Of a DNA stretch of 64,000 nucleotides, positions 36,056-47,317 are shown one piece after another. The notes beneath the pieces were generated by a model. It was not told the origin of the DNA and did not search any database. It saw only the letters and a program-made list of their open reading frames with translations. The stretch is from Serripes groenlandicus (taxonomy: Eukaryota > Mollusca > Bivalvia > Cardiida > Cardiidae). The position numbers and the translations under genes are program-made. The stretch lies in the NCBI GenBank assembly GCA_031761405.1, contig JASEVX010000011.1, forward strand, positions 19,630,959 to 19,694,958, given 5' to 3'. Positions within the stretch are counted from its first letter, which is position 1. The number at the start of each line of letters is the position of its first letter.

Positions 36056-39000
36056 CTGTAATGACAAAACAAAAACAAACATAAAACACATTTCATCAAA
36101 CCGTTGACCTGAAACGTAACGTCAAAATTAGCAACTCTTTGAGTTTACGAAAAACTGTCGGTTCAATGTCAAACGAAATTGAATTCCTCAACTGAAAATC
36201 TATTTTGTTGAAACATTGATTGATTGGGGTTTGACGCCGTTTTCAACACTTTTTAAGTCATATCACGGCGGCCAGTTCACCTACTCATGTGTTTTCTTGC
36301 TTCCCCATACTAGTAATCCACACAAGAAACTTCCCAAGCAACTGGCTGCTTTTCCACAAATAGTATGTGCCGATTGGTGGAAGACGATTGATGCTTGTCG
36401 CATTGACTGTTATCAAATGTCAGAAAGAATGTTGGCCCGAGCTGGTATTCGAACTCACAACCCCTGGATTGACAGCCCGCGTCGCTACCGAGACTCGGCT
36501 TGTTGAAACATCTATAGCTATCAAAGTGTTTATAGGCACTTGAAATAGCTGTGGTAACTCATTTTGGATTGAGTATTTTGTCTTTGATACACGGTTTTGA
36601 CTATAACCGAATATCAGGTTCTCCGAACGCGTCTTCTTGTTTTGAATAATCCATTGTACATATTCTAGAACAAGTTTCTCAGAAAGCTTCTCGGTCAAGT
36701 TAAATAAATAAATATTCCAAAGCAAGTTTGTTATAAATCTTACAGAACACATTCATTACATACTATATTCTAGAACACCTGAAATGTGATATAATGTTAG
36801 ATTCAAAAACAGATCAGCCCTGGCATAAAGTTAATCTACATGTCTATTGACTACGGCAAAAGTTTAAAAAGTGTTTATCCCAATCTTGGGTCACTTTTCA
36901 TTGACCATTAATTAATTGATTGATTGATTGAGTAATTAGAATGAAACCCCTCTTTTAACAGTTTTTTGTTTATGTACTATCATTGCGGACATTTTACTTA
37001 GTCATGTGCTTCGTACATTTCTCAACATGAACCAATCTTCCAAGGCAACTTTCCACTTTCCACAATTGGTATATTTCAGACGATTGATAGAAGGTGAATG
37101 ACGCTAGTAATACTGACGCAATGACCTTGACTAGCCATAATGACTCAATGACCTTGGCAAGTCACAACGACCTTGGCTAGTCACAATGAATCAACGACGT
37201 TGGCTTATCACAATGACTCAATGACATTGGCTAGTCATAATGAATCAATGACCTTGGCAAGTCATAATGACTAAATGACATTGGCTAATCACAATGATTC
37301 AATGACCTTGACTTGTCACAATGATCAGTGACCTTGGCTAGTCATAATTATGCAATGACCTTGGCTAGTCACAATGACTCAATGACCTTAACTAGTCACA
37401 CTGAATCAAGAATCAATGACCTTGGCTAGTCACACTGACTCAATGACCTTGACTAGTCACACTGACTCAATGACCTTGACTAGTCACAATAATTCAATGA
37501 CCTTGGTTAGTCACAATGATTCAATGACCTTGGCTAGTCACGATGATTGAATGACCTAAGCTAGTCACACTGACTCAATGACCTTGACTAGTCATACTGA
37601 CTCAATGACCTTGAATAGTCACAATGATTCAATGACATTGGCTAGTCACAATGATTGAATGACCAAGGCTAATTATAATGCCTCAATGACCTTGACTTGT
37701 CACAGTGACTCAATGACCTTGTCGCGGTTCCAACTCCCAACCTCCGGAAGATCGACAGTTATAGAGGATCGACACAAAAAAGTAGGAACATGGAAAAAAT
37801 CAGCAATCACCTGTATGCGACCAATGCCAGTTATTTTCTTTCTCAATATCAGTAAGTCCGATCCAAACACCCTCGTCATGAACATAGCCGAGCTCCTGAA
37901 AAATAGAATTACCGATAATGATAGTTTAGTGTTACACACTGAGCCGTGTAGGGAGAAAAGGATCTTGTTTCTTTGCCGTTATATGCGCCGTGTTAAGAGA
38001 AAAGGAACTTGTTTCATTGTCATCATATCAGCCGTGTAGTGCGGTCCCTTTTTTGTCTCATTGACGTAATATGAGCCGATTCGATGGAAGGAATTTGTTT
38101 TCTTTGTCGTCATATGAGCTGTGTAGGGAGAATATGATCGCGTTTCTTTGCCGTTATATGAGCTGTGTAGGGAGAACATGATCGCGTTTCTTTGCCGTTA
38201 TATGAGCCGTGCCGGGAGAAAAATGATCGTGTTTCTTTGACGTTATATGTGCCGTATCGTGGGAAAAGGGATCTTGTCTCAATGGCGTTATATAAGCCAT
38301 GTCGATATAAAAAATATCTTGCTTTATTGAAGTTAAATGAGCCGTGGATGGAGAAAAGGAATCTTGTGCCGTGTCGGGGTGAAAGGATCTTGTTTCGTTG
38401 ACGTTATATGTGCCATGGAGGGATGACATGACCATGTTTCGTTGACGTTATATGTGCCGTGGAGGGATGAAAGGATCTTGTTTCGTTGACGTTATATGTG
38501 CCGTGGAGGGATGAAATGATCTTATTTCGTTGACGTTATATGTGCCATGGAGGGATCAAATGATCTTGTTTCGTTGACGTTATATGTGCCATGGAGGGAT
38601 GAAATGACATTGTTTCGTTGACGTTATATGTGCCGTGTCGGGATGAAATGATCTTATTTCGTTGACGTTATATGTGCCGTGTCGGGATGAAATGATCTTG
38701 TTTCGTTGACGTTATATGTGCCATGGAGGGATGAAATGACCTTGTTTCGTTGACGTTATATGTGCCGTGGAGGAATGAAATGACCTTGTTTCGTTGACGT
38801 TATATGTGCCATGTCGGGATGAAATGATCTTTTCTCATTGACGTTATAAGAGCCGTGGAGGGAGAAAATGATATTAGAAAGTTTGTTTTTTTTCGAATGA
38901 AAATACCTACCCGTAATGTTTTGTAGACGAAGTAATTCTCCTGGGTAGAATGGATGTCAATCAAATAGCCTCCCCTATGTTTACAATCCTGGTCAGCATG

Positions 39001-40981
39001 TTGCCAGTCCACAGGGTGATTGAGAACAAACTCATAACACGACGTGCCGAACAGTTGAACATTCTGATTATCCTGTATATTTAGTGGACATTGCTCTATG
39101 CCACCAAACACTGTGAAGGTATACATGTAAAATTGAAAATTAAATATTTTTCAAATTAAAATTCATTTTTGTTTTTTTGTTATGGTATAATCTGCACATA
39201 CACAAGTAATTAACTTATACACAAATAAACTTTGCTTCTGATTGGTCAATAACTATCAGGCCAGCTGTCACTCAAAGCAAGGTCGTAGGGTCAATTGTAT
39301 AAGGAGGTACACATTGTATCATTTGATCATGACGTTATGCATAATGCGCCAACTCTGTAACAGCAAGACCTGTTCTGATTGGTCGTTACGAGTAACCAGA
39401 ACAGATACGTCACTTCCGTCAAACTTATTTTAACACGTAAGTATTACTTGAATATCCACAAGGTCAGATGGAAGCAATTCATTTTACATAGGCGACCATT
39501 GTAGCATTATGGGTTATGGTTCTTTCCCAACATTTCAATGAAGCCATAAACCTGTATTAAATCAAAGTCTATTCTTATATCTACAGCACCAAAAATTGTC
39601 CAATGGGTGACAATATTCATCTGAAATTCCCTGGACAAAATTGTCTGCCCGGCAAGCCGATCCGATTTACTTCTTTTACCATTTCAGAGCCGAATTTCAT
39701 AACACAGACTTATACGTGTTCCCAATTTTTTTTTCTCCAGGTTATGGGCGTTTTGTAATATTTTGATAACTACGTCAAAGGCAAACAATGCTGATTTCAG
39801 GTGAGACAGCTCGTTATGAGCCATCTCACTTGAATCTGTAATTGTTTGCCGAAACCTCTATATTGCAATTTGCACTGAAAGATTGAATAATAAATAAAGG
39901 CGAATAATATATTCAAGTTTCACCGGAAGAATATTAACTTACCCTTAACGCGACTTTAACCCTTTCCCTCATATATATTCTTTCTGACACATCTGCAGCA
40001 GAATGCTTTTTGAAAACATAGTGACAAAGGAAGAAATTGCTCAAAACGAGCAATTTCTCCTTTTGCCACAATGTTTACCACTTTTAGTCATAGGTTATCC
40101 ATTCAATTATTCAATTATAGAGATGTTCTATGTTTTAACCATAATATTGATCCGTCCCGCGAGAAAACCAACATTATGGCCTCTGCGTAATGTATGTACC
40201 CATATCAGCATGCGCTGTCCGCGCAGAATGACCCGGGCCGACACATTTCATCTCAGGGGGATAGAGGGATAGAGTAATGCTTCCTGAAACAGAAAATCCT
40301 CAGGAAGCGAAAAGTGTATATCCGGGTAGTCCTTCGCGGCATGCTTAGGCTGATCCGTGTCGATACTTTACGCAGAGTCCACAATGTTGGTTTTCTCGCG
40401 GGACGGCATTGTCATTAACGTGCGTACACAAATATTCGCGGCGCCCCTTGGCTATAGTGTATCAAGCAGAGGGCTATAGAGACAACCTTTTTCAGGAACA
40501 AACAGGTTAAAAGACCTTTAAACTTCGAAAGTATTTTGCTTCGTTATAGTCATGCATTGATTCCGAGTCCTCTGAGTCTACGAACATAGTATATTGACTT
40601 ATTTACTATATATGCGAAAGCGATACATACGGAGGGGTAACCAGTTGGCTCATGCTAGACGTACTAATGTACTATAGTACGCCGGGTACCAGACTCTCAG
40701 TTATTCGTTTAGTTAGAAATGCAGCAGGCAGTTGCTTGGGAAGATTGTTGTGTGGAGTACTGGTGTGCGAAAATCAGGAAACATATGAGTAGGTGAACTG
40801 GCCGCCGTGATATGACTGAGAAATTGTTAAAAACGGCGTTAAACCCCAATCAATCAATCAATCAATAGTTAGAACTGCTGTTTAGTTATAGTTTAGTTTT
40901 AGATAGTCCAATATAAAAAAGAAAATAAAGTATACCAGATGAAACAGCTGTTAAAATAATGACGATAGCCAAATAATCCAT
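35829..40981 (-). CDS. Secreted single-domain C-type lectin, 4 exons, 185 aa
   Basis: Minus-strand exons 40936-40981, 38911-39110, 37811-37895 and 35829-36055 have GT-AG borders and matching phases, and give 186 codons including stop. Residues 1-15 (MDYLAIVIILTAVSS) are a short signal peptide. One CTLD follows with six cysteines at about 23, 40, 58, 133, 148 and 162, which fits the long form (23-40, 58-162, 133-148). WIGL is at 93-96. The usual sugar-selecting triplet (EPN or QPD) is QPG at 123-125, and the WND motif is WHD at 143-145. Sugar binding may therefore be altered or Ca-independent. The protein is probably secreted; a role in mucosal or haemolymph recognition is inference from the family. 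Confidence 0.9.
36216..36500 (-). mobile_element. SINE family 1, minus orientation, full length
   Basis: TTGATTGATTGGGGTTTGAC at the left to the inverse tRNA head (GAACTCACAACCCCTGGATT ... GTCGCTACCGAGACTCGGC) at the right. Confidence 0.9.
36909..37117 (-). mobile_element. SINE family 1, minus orientation, decayed; seeds the 28-bp array
   Basis: TTAATTGATTGATTGATTG, then CATTGCGGACATTTTACTTA, GTCATGTGCTTCG and CAGACGATTGATAGAAGG. Runs into the minisatellite at the GACGC-ACTGAC position of the SINE. Confidence 0.7.
37118..37730 (-). repeat. 28-bp minisatellite, about 22 copies, in lectin intron 3
   Basis: Unit like TCAATGACCTTGGCTAGTCA plus CAATGACT. The sequence left of it (36909-37117) is a decayed minus-strand SINE whose GACGCTAGTAATACTGACGC region grades into the first units. 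The array ends 81 bases short of lectin exon 3. Confidence 0.9.
37811..37895 (-). CDS. C-type lectin exon 3: WIGL segment
   Basis: Acceptor ATTTTTCAG and donor GTGATT on the minus strand; 28 codons plus one base. Encodes ELGYVHDEGVWIGLTDIEKE then NNWHWSHT. It lies between two minisatellites, so it is easily missed by gene finders. Confidence 0.9.
37935..38875 (-). repeat. 44-bp minisatellite, about 21 copies, in lectin intron 2
   Basis: Unit contains TGATCTTGTTTCGTTGACGT, TATATGTGCCGTG and a G-rich GTCGGGATGAAA or GGAGGGATGAAA. The right part (38380-38830) is homogeneous and the left part (37935-38350) more diverged, with ATGAGCCGTGTAGGGAGAA variants. It starts about 40 bases from exon 3 and ends about 35 bases from exon 2, filling almost the whole intron. 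Confidence 0.92.
38911..39110 (-). CDS. C-type lectin exon 2: first half of CTLD
   Basis: Acceptor TTCACAG and donor GTAGGT on the minus strand. Encodes FGGIEQCPLNIQ, then GTSCYEFVLNHPVDWQHADQ, DCKHRGGYLIDIHSTQEN and YFVYKTLR. The SCYEF, W..A...C and GGYL.D.HS patterns are typical of CTLDs. Confidence 0.92.
39466..39630. repeat. Dispersed repeat, copy 1
   Basis: GGAAGCAATTCATTTTACAT, then GCATTATGGGTTATGGTTC and TTTCCCAACA. The same segment recurs at 45330-45480. No family recognised. Confidence 0.55.
39755..39893. mobile_element. S-MITE copy 2, partial
   Basis: Shares the inner palindrome GGCAAACAAT...GGTGAGACAGCTCGTTATGA with copy 1, and the right end CACTGAAAGATTGA. The left end is degraded. 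Confidence 0.6.
39956..40137 (+). mobile_element. P-MITE, right end missing
   Basis: TTAACCCTTTCCCTCATATA to ATTATAGAGATGTTCTATG, cut off just before R-MITE copy 2. Confidence 0.83.
40148..40409. mobile_element. R-MITE copy 2
   Basis: Left TGATCCGTCCCGCGAGAAAA, right inverse TTTTCTCGCGGGACGG. Internal CTCTGCGTAA/TTACGCAGAG and GATCAGCCTAAGCATGCC-like segments match copies 1 and 3. It abuts the truncated end of a P-MITE (39956-40137). Confidence 0.8.
40724..40866 (+). mobile_element. SINE family 1, 3' half
   Basis: GCAGGCAGTTGCTTGGGAAG, GTGGAGTACTGGTGTGCGAA, GTGAACTGGCCGCCGTGATA and a CAATCAATCAATCAATA tail. Well preserved; 70 bases downstream (minus sense) of the lectin signal-peptide exon. 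Confidence 0.87.
40936..40981 (-). CDS. C-type lectin exon 1: start codon and signal peptide
   Basis: ATG at 40981-40979 (minus), then DYLAIVIILTAVSS, a hydrophobic leader. Donor G|GTATAC is at 40935-40934. Its one-base overhang matches the two-base start of the next exon (codon GTG). No frame conflict. Confidence 0.8.
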
Positions 40982-41029
40982 CCTTCACCTCAGTCGTATT
41001 TGTTTGAATAATAATAAACAGACGGAATT

Positions 41030-41070
41030 GATAAGATAACGCAATTTAAAACCCTTATAATATATAGGCG
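41030..41070 (-). promoter_or_regulatory. Possible TATA box of the lectin gene
   Basis: On the minus strand TATATATTATAA lies at about 41067-41056, some 80 bases before the lectin ATG. That spacing would allow a short 5' UTR. Position and composition only; the region is AT-rich. Confidence 0.3.
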
Positions 41071-41140
41071 TGCGTCAAAAGGTAATTAGAGAGAAAGGAA
41101 TGAGCTACTCACGGCTAAAAAGGGGTCTTGTGTTACTAAT

Positions 41141-41325
41141 CAAGGGCTTGGCGTGAAACGGTTGTAACTAAAATTTGTATATTGTCACCTGCCATAAAGT
41201 CTTTATAAGCGTTAAATCATTTTTCTTTGTAAACAATAAAAATTTAGGTGCCATTGCTCGTTCTGAGCAATGGCACCTAAATTTGCATTGTTTACAAAGG
41301 GGTCAAAATTGCCCGCCAAGCCCCC
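41141..41325. mobile_element. Q-MITE copy 2, shortened
   Basis: AAGGGCTTGGCGTGAAACGG at left, CCCGCCAAGCCC at right. The centre hairpin (GGTGCCATTGCTCGTTCTGA) is intact. The right arm has lost its inner part; no clear TSD. Confidence 0.8.
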
Positions 41326-41337
41326 CATATGCGACCA

Positions 41338-41530
41338 ACCTCTACCGTCAGGCAGGTCCTGTACATACCCGTTTCCCTCCTTGGCGCTCAGGGTTGCGTG
41401 GGTTACCATTACCACAGACTTGGTTGGTGTCAGGATAAATGGACATGTACGTAGGACTGGAAACTGACCCGGGAAACGCTGTGACATTACTGACAAATTG
41501 CTGTAAACGGGCTTAAAACACCAAACAAAA
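41338..41530 (+). mobile_element. SINE family 2, head truncated
   Basis: TTGGCGCTCAGGGTTGCGTG, TTGGTGTCAGGATAAATGGA, GGGAAACGCTGTGACATTAC and a CTTAAAACACCAAACAAAAC tail. Confidence 0.8.
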
Positions 41531-41792
41531 CTGCATATACCCACAGTCTCACCAGAGCAGTTACATTCCACCCGTCTTAAGTAGAGCCATATGTGAAGCT
41601 ATTGGCGAAAAACTAGATATGTATCCCCCAATGGTCTCCGTGACTCCATTTACGCGGTGCCTGGTCGGGAATGCAACAAGACCCATTTTTGTTTGTTGCG
41701 GCTCGAATTCTTTTTAAACCCGGATCTGAACTATTGCTTGACAATATTAACCTGGTGCTGACATTACGACAAAAATGTGTATCTGCATAAAG

Positions 41793-42062
41793 TGTCCGCC
41801 GCCGTGGTGTCCTGATAAGAGCGTCTGCTTCGAGAACGAGAGACCAGGCTTCGATCCCCGGTCGGGTCATACCAAGTACTTTTAAGATATAAGTAGTGGC
41901 TTTCAACCTCGGCGCTAATGGTTGCGGAGATAGCATAACGGCATTGATTGGCAGGTGTCTGGATGAGCTTGCCAGCAGTACTATATATTTACCTAGGAAA
42001 CGGCATGATATGACTGAATTACTTTTGAAAGCAATCTCAAACACCATTCACACAAATAACAT
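41793..42062 (+). mobile_element. SINE family 2, full length
   Basis: tRNA-like head CCGCCGTGGTGTCCTGATAA ... GAGACCAGGCTTCGATCCCC, then GTCATACCAAGTACTTTTAA, GGTGTCTGGATGAG and GAAACGGCATGATATGACTG. Directly precedes the (AAT)n tract. Confidence 0.85.
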
Positions 42063-42119
42063 AATTATTCATAGGGTGGATATATTATCAAGATATTGTG
42101 ATTTGTTGTATGGAAACAT

Positions 42120-42125
42120 ATAATA

Positions 42126-42158
<33 letters not shown>

Positions 42159-42329
42159 ATAAGTATGATAATAATTATAATAATACAAATAATAATTAAT
42201 AAAATATTAATAATACAAATAATAATTAATAAAATACAAATAATAATTAATAAAATATTAATAATACAAATAATAATTAATAAAATATTAATAATAAAAA
42301 TAATACTAATTATTAATGATAATATAATG

Positions 42330-42387
<58 letters not shown>

Positions 42388-42400
42388 AATAGTTAATAAT
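42120..42400. repeat. (AAT)n-rich microsatellite
   Basis: Nearly 280 bases of AATAAT interspersed with ATAAAATATTAAT and ATTAATAAAATAC units. The long Ile-rich frames here are artefacts. It begins about 60 bases after the end of a family-2 SINE. Confidence 0.95.
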
Positions 42401-42717
42401 AAAAATAATTATTAATGATAACAATAATCACGACACTATTGAAAGAAATTAAGTCCCTTTTACTGAAGAAATAATAAACCAGCATTGCATGTTATGTAAC
42501 AGTACACGTGTGTATGGGTTGACAATTTTACATGATACTTCCTACTTCCTAGTATAAATAACTACCACGGCACAGAAATAAGATGCCAGTCTTTAGTGCA
42601 CACAATTACGTATCTCTGCATTACGGTCAGCACCAGGTCATAACTGTTGAGTTATACTCCGTGTTCGACTAGATAAGCCGGTCGTCAGGGAATCAAACCT
42701 TGACACGTTTTGACAAA

Positions 42718-42966
42718 TCGAGGGTTTTGCGTGAAACGGTTGTAACTAAAATTGGCATTTTTTTTACCAAGGCTAATCACCTCGCCATCAAGTCTTTATA
42801 AGCGTTAACTCATTTTTCTTGGTAAACAATGGAAGTTTAGGTGCCATTGCTCGTTCTGAGCAATGGCACCCAAATTTGCATCGTTTACAAAGGGGTAAAA
42901 AATTACCCCTAAACCAGGGTTTTCAAAATAGGTTTTTAGTTACAACTGTTTCACGCCAAGCCCTCG
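42718..42966. mobile_element. Q-MITE copy 3, 4-bp TSD AAAT
   Basis: Left end CGAGGGTTTTGCGTGAAACG, right end inverse with CAAGCCCTCG; AAAT on both sides. Centre hairpin at about 42838-42876. Confidence 0.87.
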
Positions 42967-43105
42967 AAATGCAGATTTAAATCGGTTATTCTTTGCACGT
43001 AATGTAGGCATACAACCTTCTCGTACAGGCTTCAGAGACATCTGGCGGAGGAAACGTAGTGGAGCTGTTCTAGAGAGAGTTTGCTCTTTAGAGGTTGATT
43101 TTGAT

Positions 43106-43313
43106 ATTCCAACAAAAATCACTGTGACAAGCGTCATTCTTTTTTCCACCAATGTGCTAACTGTCTATGTGGAAAAGCAGCCAGTTGCTTGGAAATAATG
43201 TTGTGTGGAGAACTGATGTGGAACAGTCAGGAAACACTAGAGCAGGTGAACTGGCCGCTGTGATATGATTGAAACATTGTTGAATCGGCGTTAAACCCCA
43301 ACCAATCAACCTA
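43106..43313 (+). mobile_element. SINE family 1, 3' two thirds
   Basis: ACTGTGACAAGCGTCATTCT, CAGCCAGTTGCTTGGAAATA, GTGAACTGGCCGCTGTGATA and CGTTAAACCCCAACCAATCA. Confidence 0.8.
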
Positions 43314-43403
43314 TTAAACGTACCCATCAGTGTAAGGTAAAATATGCAACTCAGAACATTGGCCAGTTCACCGGCATTCTTCCTGGGTTACTATCTTGTC
43401 CTA

Positions 43404-43660
43404 ATTGATTGATGTATTGTTTAGTGCGTTTACGCCGCTTTCAACATTTTTAGTTAAATCATGGCGTTTCCTCGGTAAGTTACCTGTATTACTGGTCCAT
43501 TTATCCTGACACAGCGAGTCAGTCGTAATTCTAAGCCCACAACCCTGAGCGTCAAAGAGATCAGCCATTGTTACCATTTTAAAGTATTTGGTATGACCAA
43601 CCCAGGGATCATACCCGCGACATCACGCATCCGAGGCGGTCGCTCTGTCTGTATACCACT
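43404..43660 (-). mobile_element. SINE family 2, minus orientation
   Basis: TTGATTGATGTATTGTTTAG, CATGGCGTTTCCTCGGTAAG, GTCCATTTATCCTGACACAG, then the inverse head CAGGGATCATACCCGCGACA ... GAGGCGGTCGCTCTG. Confidence 0.82.
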
Positions 43661-43835
43661 TATGCGGTTATCTTTTCATAAAGGTACTCAAGAAGTCTTT
43701 GGAGATCTTGTTTAACTAAACAAAATAAAACCGGCTTATCAAGTAAGCGATTGCATTGCATAGCCTAGACAGACATGAAGAAGTGATCATATTCAGGCTA
43801 TGTATACGGGACACAACAGGCTTAATGCACATACC

Positions 43836-44081
43836 GAGGGCTTGGCGTGAAACGGTTGTAACTAAAATTGGTATTTTTTTTACCAAGGTGTATCACCTCG
43901 CCATAACGTCTTTAAAGCGTTAAATCTTTTTTCTTGGTAAACAATGGAAATTTAGATGTCATTGCTCGTTCTGAGCAATGGCACCTAAATTTGCATTGTT
44001 TACAAAGGGGTCAAAATTGCCCTTAAACCAGGGTTTTCAAAATAGGTTTTTAGTTACAACCGTTTCACGCCAAGCCCTCGA
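43836..44081. mobile_element. Q-MITE copy 4, 4-bp TSD ATAC
   Basis: CGAGGGCTTGGCGTGAAACG at left and its inverse at right, flanked by ATAC on both sides. Almost identical to copy 3 inside. Confidence 0.88.
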
Positions 44082-44125
44082 TACATTCATAGGTCAAGCT
44101 GTCTCCCATCACCTGAATGATCATA

Positions 44126-44388
44126 TGAGCCGTTCCACGAGAGAAAACCAACATTATGGCCTCTGCGTAATGTATCGATCCAGATCAGCCTACGCAGTCC
44201 GCGCAGGCTAATCTGGGCCGACACATTCCGTCTCAGGGGATAGAGGTATAGAATAATGATACCTGAAACAGAAAATCCAAAAGAGCGAAAGGTGTCTGTC
44301 CGGGTTAGCCTGCGCGGCATGCTTAGGCTGATCCGGGTCGTTATTTTACGCAGAGTCCACACTGTTGGTTTTCTCGCGAGACGGTTCA
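44126..44388. mobile_element. R-MITE copy 3
   Basis: TGAGCCGTTCCACGAG then AGAAAACCAACATTATGG at left; inverse CGCGAGACGGTTCA at right. AT-rich flanks; TSD uncertain. Begins 44 bases after Q-MITE copy 4. Confidence 0.8.
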
Positions 44389-44399
44389 ATATATTATGG

Positions 44400-47015
44400 A
44401 ATGGAACAACGAACTGCAAAACCTAAACTACAACGATGGCCTCTAGAGCACCAAAAGGAATGTGTGTGGCCAGTAAACACAAGTATGCAGAGAAAGCAGT
44501 ACGACACAATAGGGGAACTGAAGAAGACGACGACCTGCACCGATGTGGTCGGTGTAGACGCGTGATTACAAACGAAAATATTGTAAAGCAATGAATTACA
44601 AACAAACATGGTTCAATTTTAATCTTAGGCAACGCGCTTATATCGATCCAGTAGAGATGCATTTATTACGAGCTAGACAACGTGGGGGAATTATGTCGTT
44701 GCTATGAGTCCAGTAAGCGTGCATATATAACCTAGGAAAGATAGTCCACACTTTAGTCTTCTAAGCCATAAACAAACAAATGATATATACTAGATAAGAA
44801 TTAGATATGGGCTAAAAATAAACTGCTTCAGTACTGATAGACTTAAATCACATATTTCAGAAGTATAACCACTTTAACCTTTCACCTCATAAGCCATTTT
44901 AGACTTTTCTAACTCGATTGAATCCAAATTAAATTAAAGTATGTTAAAATAATTGATGGGTATTATTTTGCTTAAAGATAAAATGCTCATAATGATTATA
45001 TCTTTATTCCTCAAAGCGTCAGAAATCTTTTGCTTTTGGCGTTAGAACTCGTCTGTAACATTAGAACACGTGATTCCGAGAATTTATACTGTATACAACT
45101 TTTGAGTCGTGTTTTACAAAAACTAACATTAGAGCAATTATGACCGGTCTTTTTCCAGAACAATCTGCGCAGTCGGGCACTCAGATTGTTCTTTCCATTT
45201 CGATGCGTGTGAAAATCCGTGCTTAAACACTTATCACACATTGAGAAACATATCTGTATAATACCAGAGACATATAAATGTCTCTGATAATACACAATGT
45301 ATATTGCATCATGCTTGTGATGGTCAAAGGGAAGTAATTCGTTTTCCATAGACGAACATTATCGCATTATGGGTTATGGTTCGTTCCCAACACGTCACAC
45401 AATACAAAAGCCAGTATCAAAATAACATTCAGTATTAGAACTACCGAAATAGCAAAGAAAACATACAGGTTGGCGGACAATTTTTCGTTTTATGAGGTCA
45501 AATAGAAGGTCACCCTTATCCAGCACTGAATCTTACTTTCAATTTCAGTAAATACAGGATGTTCTGAAAATGGCTCTTAAGGTATCAATATATCTAAAAT
45601 GCAGATGCACATTCATTAACTATGCCTACTATAATGGCCATTGTTTTGGTGAGAAAGGTGTAAAGTGGAAGCATCTGTGTCCTATGTATTTACTTCTAGT
45701 TATTTGATATTTTACTGGATGAAGTCTTGATGCAATACAATGTATTGCATACCTTAATGATTAACAAACACAAATATAGAACAGAACAGCAATTTTATTT
45801 CGAACTAAACAAAGAAGTTTCTCGTCCATACACAATTACAAATCATATACTGGTTATAATAGTAAAATAAAACAAGACAAGAATCTATATCAATGGATAC
45901 ATGTTAATAAGTATGCCCTTGTTATTAACTAAATGTATCTGATTTGACCATTTAAAACATACTAAATGCCTCCTGTTTTATCTGTTTAAGTTTTTATTCA
46001 GCGAGATATGACCCTAACAAAAGCTGTACCGCGAGAGAGGGGATCAAACACCAGAGAGACAAGTTACCTTAGAAAGAAAGACAGAAGTATTCCCGTGAGT
46101 AAGCATTAGTTCTTTTGAGTTGAAGAAAATAGAAATAAATTATGAACCAATGAAAACATTCTTATAAGTTAGACCAAAAATATTGTTTGAAAAGCAAAGT
46201 TATTTACCATAAGCTGCTTCTCATTTTACCACTATATATTGTTTAACGCAGGAATGTCTATTGCATCTACAAGAGCCTTTAGAGGGGAAGTGTTGATACA
46301 TAGATGTGAACAGCTTTAGCACAGGTTAATTCCGTATCCAGGAAACTTGAATAAGCATACATGTCAGTAGTTACCGAAAGTCTTAACATTGCAACTTGTC
46401 CTTTCTGTTACTTGTTTTCATTTTTGTTACAATCGATTTTAAGATATGCATCCTGAGTGAAAAAAAAAATCAAACATAGCATAGGAAAAAACTTGAAAAC
46501 AATGATTGTTAGTTAACCCATTTGTTCTATGTGATGTTATAATAAATTTGGTAATTTTAAAATGTTGAAAACTTTATTTTGAATATGTCTGGCACTGCTG
46601 TTACTTTTTCTTCCCTCATGTTACTGCCTTGTCATTCCTATTACCACACATTGTTTTCAACCTGAATCAAAATATTTTGATGGATTAAACATTTAAAATA
46701 ATTGGTTTCATTGTATATTAGAACACACCACCTAATTTCATGTTTGAGAAGAAGTTGGAAGTAAGTATTGAAACTGCATTCGCGAAAACTAATGAAACAA
46801 TCATTTTGAAATCATGTTTTCTTTCATGTGTTCGCTTGAAACCACATTTCTCTCACTAATGTAAAAGATTATGAATTCAATTCCCGTTTAAGAGCAATTA
46901 TTAAACACAAATCATTTGTGCATTTAAAAAATAGTTTCAAAATGTTTTGGTAACACAGTAAGGACTTTTGGCAGTAACACCCGTCACTTTGCAATTGCTA
47001 TATTGGTAACATACT
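44400..47015. other. Apparently non-coding stretch
   Basis: No frame with recognisable domains and no consistent exon set. One dispersed repeat at 45330. Confidence 0.5.
45330..45480. repeat. Dispersed repeat, copy 2
   Basis: GGGAAGTAATTCGTTTTCCA, CGCATTATGGGTTATGGTTC and GTTCCCAACAC, matching 39466-39560. Confidence 0.55.
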
Positions 47016-47019
47016 ATGC

Positions 47020-47181
47020 TTAACCCTTTCCCTCATACGACAATTCTGCAGCAGACGACTTTGAACGTATTTTGTCAAAACATAGAAAATCTCCATAATT
47101 GAATGGATAACCTATGACAAAAAGTGGAAAACATTGTGGCAAAAGGAGAAATTGCACGTTCTATATGAAGGAAAGGGTTAA
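47020..47181 (-). mobile_element. P-MITE, deletion of centre and right arm
   Basis: TTAACCCTTTCCCTCATACG ... GAGAAATTGCACGTT joins directly to CTATATGAAGGAAAGGGTTAA. Confidence 0.87.
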
Positions 47182-47317
47182 GGTCTATTATTTTATCCAT
47201 GGTTATGTTAGGCAGTTGTTATTTCAAACAGTTCAATAAAGAGTTTCAAAATTGATATTTAGCTTTCTTAATATGTATGCAGAAATCACTAACATTTCTG
47301 AGAATGCCTCAAATACT

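Noticed and set aside
42065..42424. Poly-Ile frames on both strands
   Set aside because: They translate the (AAT)n microsatellite.
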